64,000 bases of DNA from Spirometra erinaceieuropaei (GCA_902702965.1 CACRXP010000692.1:279940-343939); one strand, 5' to 3'; numbered from the stretch's first letter, positions 22,131 to 35,121 are shown. The notes: a model not told the origin generated them from the sequence alone. Numbers and translations: made by a program.

Positions 22131-23880
22131 TCCTAATTAATCTTGTGAGCACATTCTCTTCACAAGAACGAGATTATGTCAGTAACTGTTTTACGACGGT
22201 TTTTGAAATTTGAATGGTATCATTATGGAAATGAGAAGAAAATAATGAGGAATGTTTTCAGCTGAAACATGTTTGTGTAGTTATCTTGTTTATTTCTCAT
22301 ATGAACGTTTTATGTTCATGTCCTCGTGTTTTTCTAGTGGCCGGTGCCATCAAATCGGTCTCGGTTCAAGTTCTGTATTTAAAAGGAGACTTTGAAAGCA
22401 TCCTATCGTGTTCAAAAATATCTAAATGTTGCAATTCGCAAGCCAATTTTGGTTTTGACCTTAACTGCTTCCAAATGTTGACTTTTCCAAATATTCCATT
22501 TTCGAATGGCATCCCACGTAGTTGCATATCTTGTAGAAATAGCTTGACCACTGTGGTTTTTTCGAATTCGGGAAGTCTTGCAGTATCTTCGTTATTCCAA
22601 GTGTTATGACCTGTTATGATTTGTTGACAAATCCCTTTGAGTATGTCGTGGTCATGCGGGACTGTGAATAAGAAAGTGAGACCATCACATAATTTCATGG
22701 TTCAGAATGGTTGATGACTCTTTAGCGGGAAACTCAATCGATATATCGGTCCCCCGCCAAGACTAAGTAGAGAAAAACCAAACAAAACGGCCGCCCAGAG
22801 AAGAACAAAGGCAATGAGTGAAAAGTCAGCTGGTCACACCAAAACTAACACCAGTTGGAGTGTGCGCTTAACCGTTACATAAGCACCAACTTTAACTGTA
22901 GCGGACAGCCATAATGGCTACGTCGCGCCTCTTGGTAGCGCCTGCACCTACGTTCTAGCGACAGCCTGCTATGGCACGCATGCCTGCCCGGCTTCCATTT
23001 GTCTCGTTGCAATTCACTGTCTGCAATACGCGTTCGGTCAATTATCTGCCCACACTACGCGAAGCTTGTCACCACCTTCGCGTGGGCTCGGAGCCAATCA
23101 ACGTAACTCCTATCGCTTATTGTAAAACATGCGGGAACAATAGAGTAAACAATCTGCAGCGACACTTTTGCAGCGCCGACCTTCGGCGACACAGGGCTCG
23201 TCGCTCTCTCAGACGCCGCCTCCGCGGCATCGAACGCATCCTCGTGCGGTTGCCAACTTTTTCCCTTCACTATTCTGTATCGAATAAAGTGACCTAACCA
23301 AATGGCGTCCTGCTTCCAACAACTTTGTATATGGCCTGAAGTTGTGGCGTACTGAGCGTACACCATCACCGCTTAGCTGCTACATAACAAAAGTAAAAAA
23401 GGGCGAGTCTAACAAATGCTTAGCAAGTAGAACAACTCCAAAAGGCGGTGTATAACCAAAAATATGACAAAGGGTTACCACAACTCTGTTTGCTGTTTGA
23501 GCTATTGACGTCAGTGCCTTAAGCTTAAGTTCAGTCCAGTGTATGTAAAGGGGGATTTAAGTTAGCGTCTTTGAACTCCTCGTTTGTCGCAAATGACGAA
23601 AATGTATAGAAAAGTCAGCAAATGGAATATCAAACGAGTACGGAGGAAATGTCGAAATTTAACGGGCAGACGAGCGACTTCAGGTATTTGCAACATTGGC
23701 ATATACAGGCTGGCTAGTTCGTAGAACGTTAGGCTACTTAAACACAGGTGTGTAACAAATTAGTACAATGCTGACTGTCTCGAATGTCAGTATAAATTTC
23801 AGCAACTAGTTACAGTGAGCTGCAGAGAGCAAGAAAATCTCATCAGCGACTGTTGCCAAAATGTTATATATCATTATATT
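22131..23880. other. Unassigned sequence with one unexplained minus-strand open frame
   Basis: A 110-codon minus-strand frame at 22366-22698 has mixed, protein-like composition but no motif I recognise. Frames at 22971-23297 (+) and 23055-23369 (-) overlap each other and are Arg- or Ser-rich. A short segment near 22890-22930 resembles the start of the repeat at 34030. No gene is claimed. Confidence 0.3.
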
Positions 23881-26650
23881 GTTCAGTTCAGTTCAGTTTA
23901 TTAAGAGAAACAAAGGCGAGCGCCTTTGAACTCCTTACTGGTTACAAGTCGTCGGAGAAAAATATTGATAAGTAGGAAGGTGAAAAAGGGTTTTTGTACA
24001 TAATCGCCGACAGCTGGTCGAAAAATAGCAATCAATAATGGTTACTTACTACGTGCAAGTAGTATAAACACATTTGAGTTGTGTCGGTTATGTGAGTGGA
24101 TGTGAGGCTGGTTATTGGGAAGCTTGATACGCGTCAAGTCTACACTTAAAGGAATTCACACAGGAGGAGGTTTCAACATCGGTAGGCAGGGCATTCCACG
24201 TTGCAACCACTCTGTGACTCAAAAAGAACTTTCTTCCGTTGATCCTTGCTTTCCCGGCGCGTAGTTTTAGGGGATGACCGCGCAAAGTGGGCGTGTTAGC
24301 TTGTGTGAAATAATCAGTGGGATCTAAACAGCAGTCCAGGCCGTTGATAATGCGAAATGTTAGTATAAGGTCACCACGCAATTGCCTGTAGGAAAGTGGA
24401 AACAGGTTGAAAGTTGACAGTCGGGTTTCGTAAGGCAGCACTCCCAGACCTTGTGTCATTTTGGTCGCCCGTGTCTGGACCTTCTCCAAAACGGTATAGT
24501 CCTTGGCGGTCCAAGGTTTCCACGCCTGTATGGCGTATTCTAGATGAGGCCGCATGTAAGTGCCAAATATTTTGGAAAAGCAGTCTGTGTCAAATCCCAT
24601 AAATGCTCGCTTAATGAGTTGCAGGGAGCCATTGCTGATTTAGCAGCCTTCGCGCAGTGCAGTATTGGTTTGAGTGAAGATGTAATCCATACACCCAAGT
24701 CCTTCTGACTGTCAACCTGTTGCAGTGGTGTGCCGTGTAGAAAGTAAGTCCTGGGGCTGGAGGCTCTGAAGCTGCCTAGTTGAAGAAAGTTGCACTTCCT
24801 TATATTGAAGGCCATTAGCCAGCACTTCGACCAGTCTTCGAGCCTGTTCAAGTTTGCTTGCAGGTGATCTGCGTCTGCCGCATTGGGAATAACTTTCCAC
24901 AATTTATGTCGTCGGCAAACAGGAGGGTATCACAGTCCAGGTCCTTGACGCAGTCATGTATGAAAACGAGAAATAACGTGGGACTTAAGACTGAGTCCTA
25001 TGGGACGACACTCACCACGCTAACCTCCGAGGACTGTTGACGCCCGACCTGCACTCTTTGGGACCGTCCAGCCAAAAAGCTCTGGATCCATACAGGAAGG
25101 CGTCTACGAATGCCAGCATTGCGCAGTTTGTGCAAGAGACGTTGGTGGGAAACGCTGTCGAAGGCCTTTTTGAAGTCGATGTCGTTGGCGTGCACCACAT
25201 TGCCTTCATCGCGTGCTTTGGTCCAGCGTTCGAGCGTAAAGAGCAGATTCGTGAGGCAGGACCGACCACTTTGAAAGCCGTTTTGTGCATCAGAAAGGAG
25301 GTGGTACTGCTCGAGTAACTGTATCAAGGCCTTCTTAATGATTATCTCCATGATTTTGCAACAGAGGGAGGTAAGACTCACTGGCCTGTAGTTATTCGCA
25401 GATGCACGACTTCCGCCCTTAAAAAGCGGAGTGATGGTAGCGGACTTCCAGTCAGAGGGCAGGCATCCGGTAGGAAGTGACGTTTGGAAGATCAAGGCTA
25501 ATGGCTTGGACATTTCGGGAGCTAGCTACTTTAGCAGCTTGGCGGGGATTGCATCAGGGCCTGGGGAGGTCGATTCTTTCAGATTAAGTAACTCATTCCG
25601 GACAATTGCTTCGGTGAAGAATACGGCTTCAAGGGTAGGCTGTTCTCCGTCTTCACAAATGGGGGAGAGAAAATCAGATTCACTTGTCACTACGAACCGG
25701 AAGAACTGAGAGAGGTGTTCAGCCTTATCCTTGTCATCGGAGATTTCCATTCCCTCGGCTGTTCGCAGCAGTGGGATGGGATCCTTGTTCCGCGTGCTTT
25801 GTCTTTTGTAGCTGTAAAAGACTTTGGGATTAACCATAGCACGGTTCAAAAGATCCTTTTCAAAGGCTTTCCGATCTCTGGAGATGAGCATTTTGACCCA
25901 ATTTCTCTGTAACTTGTAACTGCTTAGAGATTCTGGCGTCCGGTCAGTCAGGAATCTTTTCTACAGCTTCCTCTTTCTGTTAACTTTCTTCTTTAAGGAA
26001 GGAGTCAGCCAGCGGGGTCTATTTGTTAGTCTTCTGCGCATGATTGGGTAGTGATTGGAGATGAGGTTGTGGACTAACTCTTTGAACTGACACCAGTCCT
26101 CTTCGACATCGCCGGAGAGAGTGGATGCCCAATCGATAGGGCTAAGATCCTTTCTCATCTGTTCGAAATCTCAGCGCCAAATATTGGGTCGGGAATCGAG
26201 CGGTTGTGCAGGCAGGGAAAATAAGGTGTCTTCCCACATGAGAACTACATGGTCACACTGACCCGACGGAAGGAGGCAAATCCTAACGTCGATGTTGTCA
26301 GAGGATGTCGATGTTATCAGAGGACTTGTATTAATAATTATGTTATTAGTATTAGTATTAGTATTAGTTATTAGTATTCTTAAGACGAGGCGCGATGATG
26401 CGGTCGGCCGGATGAAACTATGGTGTGTAATACTATATTCACTCAGCTTTCTCGTATAAGCTCCTACTGGTTTGGACACGATGACATCCACAGGGAGATC
26501 ATTCAAGCTCAAACCGCTCAGCTGGAGAATGGCTTTTGTGTGTCCAGCCTGGCCCCAGTTACACATAGTCTGAGTGGATATCTCCACAGGTTCGTTGTGG
26601 TTGCTAACTCGAGGATGTCTCCAGGTACAAGACATCGCTCCTGACTGCGC
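23881..26650 (-). mobile_element. CR1/Jockey-like LINE, longest copy, minus strand
   Basis: Nearly contiguous decayed LINE. From the 5' side: a possible endonuclease-to-RT linker (26158-26635), then SPGPDAIPAKLLK at about 25526, YRPVSLTSLCCKIMEIIIKK and DFKKAFDSVSHQRLLHKLRN (fingers and motif A) at 25.0-25.5 kb. The catalytic LFADDI is at about 24915-24930 after a frameshift, then NIRKCNFLQLGS and the C-terminal RMTQG-like region with LRGHPLKLRAGKARINGRKF near 24250. The 3' end is a run of TTCAGTTCAG (AACTGAACTG on the element strand) preceded by TTTATT. At least two frameshifts are present. A TAATAC-type microsatellite at 26330-26375 lies in the 5' part. Confidence 0.85.
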
Positions 26651-26659
26651 AAGATGTGG

Positions 26660-27550
26660 AATGCTTGTATCATATCGCCTCGTAGCTGGTTGTTCCCAAA
26701 GGAAATAGATTGGAACTCAATAATCCAGTTTCATTGAGTCGCGTATCCTGCCCAGTCACAGGTGTGGCTGCTTGCCCCCGAACTTTGACGCGAAAGCTGA
26801 AGTCCAGACCTGAATAGCGAACTTCACTTAGGTCGCACGAACTATCGAAAGATTTTAGCGAAGCAGAATTTTCCAAAGACAGAGAAAGTCCCATTGTCAA
26901 GGTACACGATCGACGTGATGGAAGTGGTTACTGTGGGGTAGTTCAGTGATGGTTTGAATGAAGTCGTAATCCGCGCACTCAAGTCCTTCTGTGCACCCAC
27001 TTCTTGTGGTAGTATGCCATTCAGATAGTAATCTCCGCGGTTCGTAGATCTGATTCTACCGATTCATAAAATGCTACACCTCTTCATATAAAACGACAAA
27101 AAGAAGCCATTCGGCCATCGCTCGAGTCGCCTCGAGTTTGTCTGCAAACTCTCTTCGTCTAATTCAGTCTTGATGGCGATGAAAAGCTTTATATCATCAG
27201 CAAACATGCTGACATCAAAATCCAGTTCGTTGGCCCAGTCGATGACATATATGGTGAACAGAGTGAAGCCAAAAACGGTCTTGGGAAACATCAGGTCAAT
27301 TACAACTTCCGCCGCCTTCTGGTAACCAAAATGAACCACTTGAGAGTGATATATTGAGAGGCTTCGAGCCCACTTCAGGAGGTTGTCCCTAACCCCTGCT
27401 TGGCTGAGTTTGTACAGGAGTTGTTCGTGTGGTGGGCCATTTAAAGCCTTCGTAAAGTTGAAACTATCCGCATGCGCAACATTCCGTCCGTCAATACTAA
27501 CAGTAATAATATCTGTCTCATCGAGCACCTGTTTGGATACGATCAACATA
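26660..27550 (-). mobile_element. CR1/Jockey-like LINE fragments, minus strand
   Basis: 27064-27549 contains an RT palm: a decayed motif A segment (FNFTKALNGPPHEQLLYKLS), then MFADDIKLFIAI with the FADD catalytic motif. 26670-26760 is a C-terminal piece (NETGLLSSNLFPLG). The order matches a single 5'-truncated, decayed copy upstream of the larger LINE. Confidence 0.65.
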
Positions 27551-27924
27551 ACATAAGTAGGTTCTAACTGTGGTGGTTCTTCTTAAAAGACAAGCAGAAG
27601 GCAAATGTCAACCAATAAATGGTCACCATCGAAAAGATTCTGCTTAAAAATCGATGAAAAGGGGACAGTTCAACCGGCAATTTCAGATCTAGGGCTTAAT
27701 TACCTCTTGACGGAGATTACATTAGCTGAGACCAGTTGGAAAAATTAGTGATTTTCGTGAAAACTTAAGTACACACGGACAAATGCTACAAAACCAATCT
27801 TTTTCAGGAAAGTTGTAGCCAGCAGTGATTATTTTAGAACCGAAGGCAGATTTTGAAACTAATTTGAAGGTTTCGCAAAGTTGGGCATCATCACTATATG
27901 GTGCGTTTGGAGGATTCTAGATGC

Positions 27925-28085
27925 AGCTAAAAATAGCCTTTCGTCGCTGCTTGAAAATAAACGGGATAAGGCAGAAATTTTCAGAGCATGAAGGACCATA
28001 TGGGTTGTACGTCAAGTGCTTTATGGAAGATCTAACATAAAGAAGGCGATCACCACCGCACCTCCTTAAGGGGTCATGACGGTAG
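27925..28085 (-). mobile_element. Inverted LINE endonuclease fragment
   Basis: On minus: YRHDPLRRCGGDRLLYVRSS followed by IKHLTYNPYGPSCSENFCL, which resembles the middle of an apurinic-type endonuclease of non-LTR elements (GG..LYVRS..I). It directly abuts an RT segment on the plus strand, giving a head-to-head arrangement. Confidence 0.5.
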
Positions 28086-28129
28086 GCAGCAAAATAATCT
28101 ATAAAATGACAACAATTTGGAATTAGAGC

Positions 28130-29136
28130 TATGCAAATAATACCTGGTGTCATTTTGACTTCAATACCGTCCCGCACCCTCTTCTCCTTACCAAAACCTC
28201 CGCGTGCGGCTCTCCAGGCTGGATCGTCTCTTGGCTTACCGATTATTTTACTTCCCGCACTCAATTTGTCCAATCTGGCAAACGGAAACCTACGATCCTC
28301 CCCAATGACTGTGGTGTTCTTCAAGGTTCCATTTTATTCCCTCACCTTTTCTCCCTCCACACTGACGATCTGAGGTCCCCTAATGACTGTCTTTTGGTCA
28401 AGTATGCTGATGATGTGGTAGTTGGACACCCTCTCAAAAGTCAGACATACCTCCGGTCTCTAAAGTATGGCCTAAACCATGTCCTAGCGTGGTCGGAGGA
28501 AAATGGTCTCCTAATTAACAACCAAAATCCGTTCAGTGTGTTTTTCGACTGCGGCCCTCTCCTTATCCTAAATCCTCTGACATTCTTCCTAACAAAGTAT
28601 CCTCTTTCAGGTACCTCGGCGTTACTTTGTCCTCAAATCTTTCCTTTTCCCTCCATATTTAGTCCTTATTTATTAGAGTTCGTAAACTTCTTTATAACAT
28701 ACGTCGTTTACGTTCCTATCACACACCTCAACCCTTAGTCTGGCGATTCATCGATGCCTGCATCTTTCCTCTTATCCTATACTGCTTTCCTGTTATTTTT
28801 CCAGTTTTGCTAAAAAAGGATCTTTTAATTTTGAAACGAGTCCTCCGCATGCTGTCTTCTGCTGCTGGCGTTTCTTATCTTTTTTTAGTTGACATTATCT
28901 TACAACGACACTTCAATGCGGTCAAGCAATATGCTGGTCGAATTCTAGATGACGTTGCCCATCCTTTACATTCTTATCTTGTGTCTGCGAAGTCTTCCCG
29001 CCCGATGCGCCGTAGCCTCCGACTTATATCCTGTCGCACATCGGCTTATCGAGCTTCTGTGCTGCCATTCCTAGCGCGCTATCTTACGTACGAAGAGAAA
29101 GAAATACGGAAGCTAAGACTTGGACTCTCCTCATAA
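28130..29136 (+). mobile_element. Non-LTR retrotransposon RT and C-terminus, plus strand
   Basis: One frame from about 28150 reads DFNTVPHPLLLTKT, then WLTDYFTSRTQFVQSGKR, GVLQGSILFPHLFSLHTDDL and LVKYADDVVVGHPL with the YADD active site, followed by WSEENGLLINNQN. A second frame (about 28740-29136) carries the C-terminal region and stops at 29134-29136. This lineage differs from the minus-strand CR1/Jockey-like copies; I do not assign a clade. Confidence 0.75.
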
Positions 29137-29559
29137 TAATTGTTTCTTTAAGTCAAACTTTGACATTTGAATTATCTATTAACTTATTTACTGCCCATAG
29201 TGAATGGAGCCAAATTTTTTTGCTGAAAATTTTCAACTTACGATTTCAAGATAAAGCGACTTCCTCTCTCTCTCTCATTAGTGTAATATCGTGACTAAGG
29301 AAAAATTGTTTTTTTTCCAGATAGTTTAAGACATTTTCTTGGTGGGCGAAGATTGAATCAACCACGATTGTCGAAAAGACCTGATTAAAACGTGAACAGT
29401 TTTTACAGGATGGCAGACGACTGGTATTCGCTATTTTTTGATCAAGTCCACACGGGTGAAGGAAGTCGCATAAAAATCGAAATAATTAGCAATAATGGGA
29501 AGAAATTACAGCATCAAGTTAGTGTAGACATCGATTCCCACAGTCCACCGGTGGTATGG

Positions 29560-30760
29560 TTACAAAGTCACATAGTTCAGTTCCTGGTGTAGAATATGTC
29601 TGTCGGGTGGATATTTAAATGCCTCCACAGACTGAAACATTACAACCCTCCTAGGCAGGTTATTCCACGGTTCCGCGACACGGTTGGAGAAAATATATTT
29701 TCTCACATTCCATCTTCCTTGAAGAACACGTAGTTTAATGGGATGTCCTCGGAGGTTATTTGCAGCAGCGAGTTGGAAAGAGTCCTCACACCGGAGGGCA
29801 CATTCTAACCCACGCACAATACGGGAAGTTTATCAAATTTCCTCGCAAATGCCTATAAATATGAAGATACAGATTAAGCTTATGTAGGTGGATCTCGTGT
29901 GGCAGTGCATCCTGATACCTTACTAACTTTGTGGCTCGTCTCTGCGCCTTGTCGAGTAGATTGCAATCCTGCTGCGTCCAGGCCTAGATCGCATATTGAA
30001 GGCGCGACCTTAAAAACGTGCCGAAGACTTTGGAGATGTATTGCTCATCAAAAGCTGGGAATGTCTGCCTGATGGCATATAGCACTGAAAACGCGGCGTT
30101 GGCCGCCTTACATCATTGTGTAGAAGGTTTTAGGATGTCTTCAATTCAAACTCCGAGACCTTCCAGTGTTTCTGTTTCTCCTAGGGACATTCTGTTTGGT
30201 GCTATTGTCGCGTATTAGGGGTCTGATTTCATCTGATTTATCATCTTTTGTCTTTGGGAAACGGTGATCGAAGGCATACTTTGAGCACTGTGCATGCGCA
30301 TCGCTCCACTGAATCCAGAGTCCATTAAAGTTCCCCATGAGAACAACGTCCGGTCGATTTTCGATTTCCTTTATGCTTTCCAGCATAAAATTATTTACTT
30401 TGGGATCCGTCCGCGGGGGTCGGCAGATAGTTACGGCTTCGAGGAACTGCAGCCCCTGTGCCTTTATAGTCAACCCAATGGCCTCTGTATCATCGGCAGT
30501 CTTGGCGGTCTTCTCACACACTGGTAAGTTGCTCTTTGCATACATGACAACTCCTTCACCCTGGTGGACCCTCCTGTTTCGCCTAAATAATTGGTATCCT
30601 GGTAGTGCCACCTCGCATACACGACTTTCGGTGACAGCCATGTTTTTGTTATTACTATAACATCCGGAGGCGTATCAGCTACCCGCACTTTCAGTTCCTC
30701 GACTTTGGAAAGCAGACTCTGAGCAGTGGTGTAAATAAATTTAAGTTTGCAACATTCGAC
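29560..30760 (-). mobile_element. CR1/Jockey-like LINE with RT deleted (endonuclease joined to C-terminus)
   Basis: On minus, the endonuclease start (SLLSKVEELKVRVADTPPDV, ITKTWLSPK, LPGYQLFRRNRR, EGVVMYAKSNLP and VLMGNFNG-type block) runs from about 30740 to 30230. It passes within 150 bp into the C-terminal tail (KVFGTFLRSRLQYAI, HKLNLYLHIYRHLRGNLI, LRGHPIKLRVLQG). The reverse transcriptase between them is absent. Confidence 0.7.
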
Positions 30761-31750
30761 AGTGCTTAGTTCGGTTTGTCTCGAGTTTGAAAATGTTATT
30801 TTACTGTCGCCATCATGATCAATGGCTGGTTCCGGAGCAACACCGCGTTGCTCTGCATCACTCCTCCCCTGAAAATTGCCAAGTTGCTCTCTCCAACTGC
30901 AAGTGTCTATTTCAGCTCAGTCCCTAATTCGCGGTGTTCCACTGGAGAGTAGTCCAGCTGAAAAAACCCTTGTGGGAGTTTTGGGGGCTGCTTTTCCTGG
31001 ACAGAAGTAAACTAGCATTTTCATTGTAGCCAACAAATATTAAAGAGGCCACGATTGCATAGTTTCCGGTTATTCGCTCGCACTTTTTCCAACCCTGAAG
31101 ACTTCGCGATTTGTTAAATTTTCATTTGACTTAAGTTTTTTGTTCAACAGGTGTCGAAACACATCAACAATCAACTTCGATAGACCTTGGACGGTCAAGG
31201 AGTTCCTTTGTTCTATTTGAGGCCGCAATGTCGGCTGAAGGTCCCGAAATATCCACCGAAGTTGTTCTGGTCTTCATACGCCTGTTTGGTGCTTAACCAC
31301 TTAACCTTGCCACAATTTTCTCTTTTCACTTTCAACTAAGGGCTCTATTGAATGCATGCCATAGCTGAGATAAGTTGGTTGTTCGCTTTGGTTGTCTTCC
31401 ATAGAAACGAGGGGCTGTGTTGTTGTTATCCCGTCGTTATGGGTATCCGCGCCCCTTGACTAAGATTTTTCATCAATTTTGTTCTTCGTTAATGTTGGAA
31501 TTTTACGTTCGGCGTATGGCATACTGTTTCCAGAGCTATCAACCGCGTTTTGCTCATCATCGTTCTCTTGCACGAGCTTCCGTAAAACAGCCAGTTCGTT
31601 TTCGAATTTTTGGGCCTTCAGTAGGATATAGCAGCATCCAGCGCAGGACTCCTCCTCTTACCCAAAAGATTTTGCTGTGACTATGCTTTTCGTTCGCTTT
31701 CAGGGCCCTTGGTTGCAAACATAATGAAAGCGAGCGCTAATCCCGGTTGA
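30761..31750. other. Possible 5' continuation of the minus-strand LINE
   Basis: No recognisable protein motif. It precedes the endonuclease start in the orientation of the LINE and could be its first-ORF region in decay. Confidence 0.25.
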
Positions 31751-33319
31751 CAAGGCCACCTTAGTAGGCTTTCCTTCAAGCATTGTATCGGTCCTGGTCG
31801 TGCTAATATCAAAAATTTGCTCCGTGCTCATGAACATCGTGTAAGTGCATATTTGCTTTCCAGATCACAAAAGATATTTTTGACTATATACGATGCAGTA
31901 TGATAAATAATCGGACCAAAAAGCCGAAAAATGCACTTCTTTTAAAGCCACTTTAGGAAAAAAATTGAACTGTATAAAATTTATGTGGGAGCGACTAAGT
32001 TGTTTTGAATATATCGAGGGGCCTGAATAACTCCCTATCTTCCTGGATGCCAATGACTTGTTTGCCTAGACTGATATTTGCGCGCGAATCGACTACGCTG
32101 TCCGTCAGACTTCGACGAAAAAAAAATCCCATGTAAAGTTCGTCTTCTGCTAAATTTCCATATGAGGAAAAATTTCAGAGACTCAGAAAGTAACTTTATA
32201 CGAACGGTTCCAGCGGCAACTTCAGAGATAGTAACTGCGAAGTGGTGTCGACGTCAAAGTGATCCCGGCTGGAGCGCAGATAATGTCGTTGTGCTCAGCC
32301 GGCGCTGAATGAGTCTGACTTGACCCCGACTGGCCAACTGAGCGGTTCAGAACGTGGACGCTCTGCTATTTGGCCGAGAGTTCTCCAAATCGAAATAAGA
32401 GCACTTAAATTTCCTCAGTTGTCTGCAAAAGTTTGTAAGGGAACTTTCGATTATCCCTAGGTCTGTCGAGGCTCGCTTTTTGGTAGTAGTGACTGTAGAG
32501 TCGGGAAGTTCGTGAACTATAAGGCATTGTCTTCGGTCCAGAAAGTCTTTCCTGTCGCAGTGATTTCGCTCCTGTATAAAGTTACGAGCTGACGACGACG
32601 ACGAATGTCACGTTTCGGCCCATTTTCTATTCGTTTGCGTTTCACTTGCGTTTTATCTGTCTCTTGACACAGACCTGACTAAATCGCTCTCTTCAACGTC
32701 GAACTTGTGTGTGAAAGACTTGCTCGCATAAGTCTCATTGTTTAATTCAGTGTCTTCTTCGGTTTCATGAGATTCGGTGCTGTAGACAACTAGGTTTTTT
32801 TAAGATAACGGGATTCGACGACTTTCTGTGCGCAAGCACGCCGGATTTTGTGCTTAAAACATTAAGTTTGTTTGCTTAAACAGTCTTTGTTAATGAACGC
32901 GCACGCTTAGCAGTTGGTTTGGTGGCCGGTCGGGATTTAAACGTGTCCTAAGTTTCACTCCTTGGTTGACCAAAACTCCTAGCTACGCATTCTTTTCCTT
33001 ATGACTGACATCTCGTTATAGGATTTCTATTGCCATTTTCGAGAGCTTTTCTTCTGTTCAATGGCCTCGGTTGTTCCCCTTTCTCGGTCCAGAATGAGCT
33101 AGTACCTTTAGCCTGTTCATCTTCGTATCCATGTCTAGGATTTCCTGTTGGAGATTTGAAAAACCTGCTCAAGCTTCGTTTTTATACCTATTGTCTTTCT
33201 GTCTGAAAAAAGGCCAACTGTGCACGACATCATTTGGCTCTCCAACCGATAATATTCCCACTTGGCTGTAGTTTTACGGCTATTTTGATGTGTTAACAAC
33301 AAACGCCTCGAAACCATCG
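31751..33319. other. Unassigned sequence
   Basis: Neither strand shows a recognisable gene, repeat partner or RNA. Short open frames only. Confidence 0.3.
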
Positions 33320-33830
33320 CTTCATTCCTTTAGAAGGACAATAAGAGCACTGTCCGTACTGTATGCCATCAAGCGAACATTTGTGGACCTCGTTGAAATT
33401 GTCTTCTACAAGATCTTTTGAACATTTATGAGGTCGTATTTGATTACGGCTGGCAAGCCTGGAGAGCGTGGGCGATTCACGATCAAAATATTCTTGAAAT
33501 CGTCCAAAGGCGAGCCACGAAACTGGTAAAAGGATAAGCCCCTTTTCACTATGCAACTCACTTAACAAACCTGATTGGATTGCAACCTGGCACTGTAGGA
33601 TATTTTGAATATGCTACCACAATCAACCTCCGAGGTCACTTAATAACACTGGGCGTTCAGCGGGTAGGCCTGATGTGTGGAAATCCGTCTTCTCTGTCAG
33701 GGTGTTCAAACCATGGAATACTCTCCCCGTGGATGCTGTGACGTCACTATCGGTGGGAAGTTTTAAAACGAACCTTGACAAGGTTAAGTTCCGAAGCGAA
33801 AAGGACAATTAGAGGTGTAAATCAACCCTT
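33320..33830 (+). mobile_element. CR1/Jockey-like LINE C-terminal fragment
   Basis: Across frames it reads LYAIKRTFVD, FMRSYLI, an INLRGHL-like block, then a VFKPWNTLPVDAV-like segment and SFKTN near 33760. These are the conserved C-terminal blocks seen in the LINE copies at 24.1 and 36.0 kb. Several frameshifts. Confidence 0.6.
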
Positions 33831-34029
33831 GAGACTCGAACCTGATTGTTCATACTAATGTGCACCCAGTTGGATTATTGCGGAGCTTTGTCTCAGAAAC
33901 ATCTCCTATCATCAGTGGAGTAATTCAGAACAATATTCCAACTCCTTTCTTTTTCTCGACGTATGCCCCCCCCCACGTTAAACAAATATCGTCAACAGCC
34001 ACTAGCTTCTGCGGATTGACATGTTGAAA

Positions 34030-34530
34030 TTGCAAATTGTAGCGGGCAGCCATCATAACCAGTCTAGCGTCATTGTTCAAGACCTCGCTGCCTAAAGGTC
34101 ATTCACTCCGTGCAGCGAGCCGTTTCAGACGAGCTGACCTGAAGTCACACGACCGACAGCTCGGCATACCTGCGTCCGCACAGCCGCAGCTACCCATGCG
34201 TCACCCCCTGAAACCAGCGAAACAAACCACTGGGACACCACCCCTCGGCAAATGCAACACACACTGACTGGGCATCACTTGAACTTGGTCCCCGACCCTT
34301 CAAAAGTGGCTTCCACCACTGTCCTAGGGACTCTCAGGCCTGACTGGACGCAGTCAACACCAGCCCTGGCTTCACCAGTGGCCACTGTCGCCTGAGAGGG
34401 CAACTCCAAGTTCTGTGCACAATAAACCACCCATTTTGGTGGCTTCCGTCTTCTCTTTCCAATCTGATTTGACCCGAGGGTTGAAGTGCACAGAGCACTT
34501 ACTCACACTGCTTAGTCGCTACAAACTTGG
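34030..34530 (+). repeat. Dispersed repeat (family R), plus copy, with AATAAA
   Basis: About 500 bp that recurs inverted at 44540-45060. Shared blocks include TTCAAGACCTCGCTG, GTCATTCAC, ACGCAGTCAACACCAGCC, CCAGTGGCCACTG and GCACAATAAACC. The AATAAA near the 3' part suggests a transcribed retroelement or its 3' UTR. The coding potential is broken and not recognised. Confidence 0.7.
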
Positions 34531-34799
34531 TTGCACTAAAGGGATATTGGTATAAAAAGTACCCTTTACCTCTCCTGGATTACTGCACAGCTTTCTCCAG
34601 CATAATTGCCTGTGATGATTGAAAGATATAAGGCAGCATCCAAAGACGCTTTAATAGATCTTTGTCCAAGGTCCATGCTTATAAGTATATAATAATTACG
34701 ATATTCGACCCCTTTGGATCAGAAGACTCCATAATGTTCTCAATTTTCCATTCAAAATAACACGGCTGGCCAGCGGCTGGCACGGCTGGCGCGGGCCAG

Positions 34800-35121
34800 C
34801 AATAAGACAGGACGTGAACTGTTAGAGGCCTGGGTGTCTGGCACCAACTCTATCAACAGGCACGCTGAAATACCCCCTGCTATCACGCGCTCCGTTCCCG
34901 CGGCCAAGGGGCGAGACCCAATTTACAGCCAAGGGTGCACGCCGTCACGCCACCGTGAGACGGCGTGGGACGCAACTTATCGAGAATACCACCCGCTGCA
35001 CTCATATCTCCCCCCCCCCTTCATGGCGTGACCACAAAAAGCGCTCATTTGATGTTGCCTTCTCACAGTCTCTGACGATGGCCTCCTGTACGAGACCGAA
35101 AGCTCAGACTAATAAACCCAC
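34800..35121 (+). mobile_element. Second-family Penelope-like element 3' fragment
   Basis: Reads SGTNSINRHAEIPPA, the C-terminal signature of a PLE endonuclease (S.NR..ei.PAY-type), then a tail with an intact hammerhead-like core at 35072-35107 and AATAAA at 35111-35116. The tail matches that of the PLE at 48.3-49.25 kb, including CTCCTGTACGAG. Confidence 0.65.
35072..35107 (+). ncRNA. Hammerhead-ribozyme-like catalytic core at a PLE 3' end (family 2)
   Basis: CTGACGA (35072-35078), then a stem GGCCTC / GAGACC (35080-35085 with 35092-35097, one mismatch) with a six-base loop, then GAAA (35098-35101) and GCTCAG. This is the order and spacing of the conserved CUGANGA, stem II and GAAA of a hammerhead. 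The partner strand with the cleavage site was not found next to it, as expected if two element copies in tandem are needed. PLE hammerheads are an established phenomenon. Confidence 0.5.

Noticed and set aside
26330..26375. TTAGTA-type repeats as a telomere-like tract
   Set aside because: The unit is a TAATAC/TTAGTA microsatellite inside a LINE, without the G-runs of the TTAGGG-like tracts.
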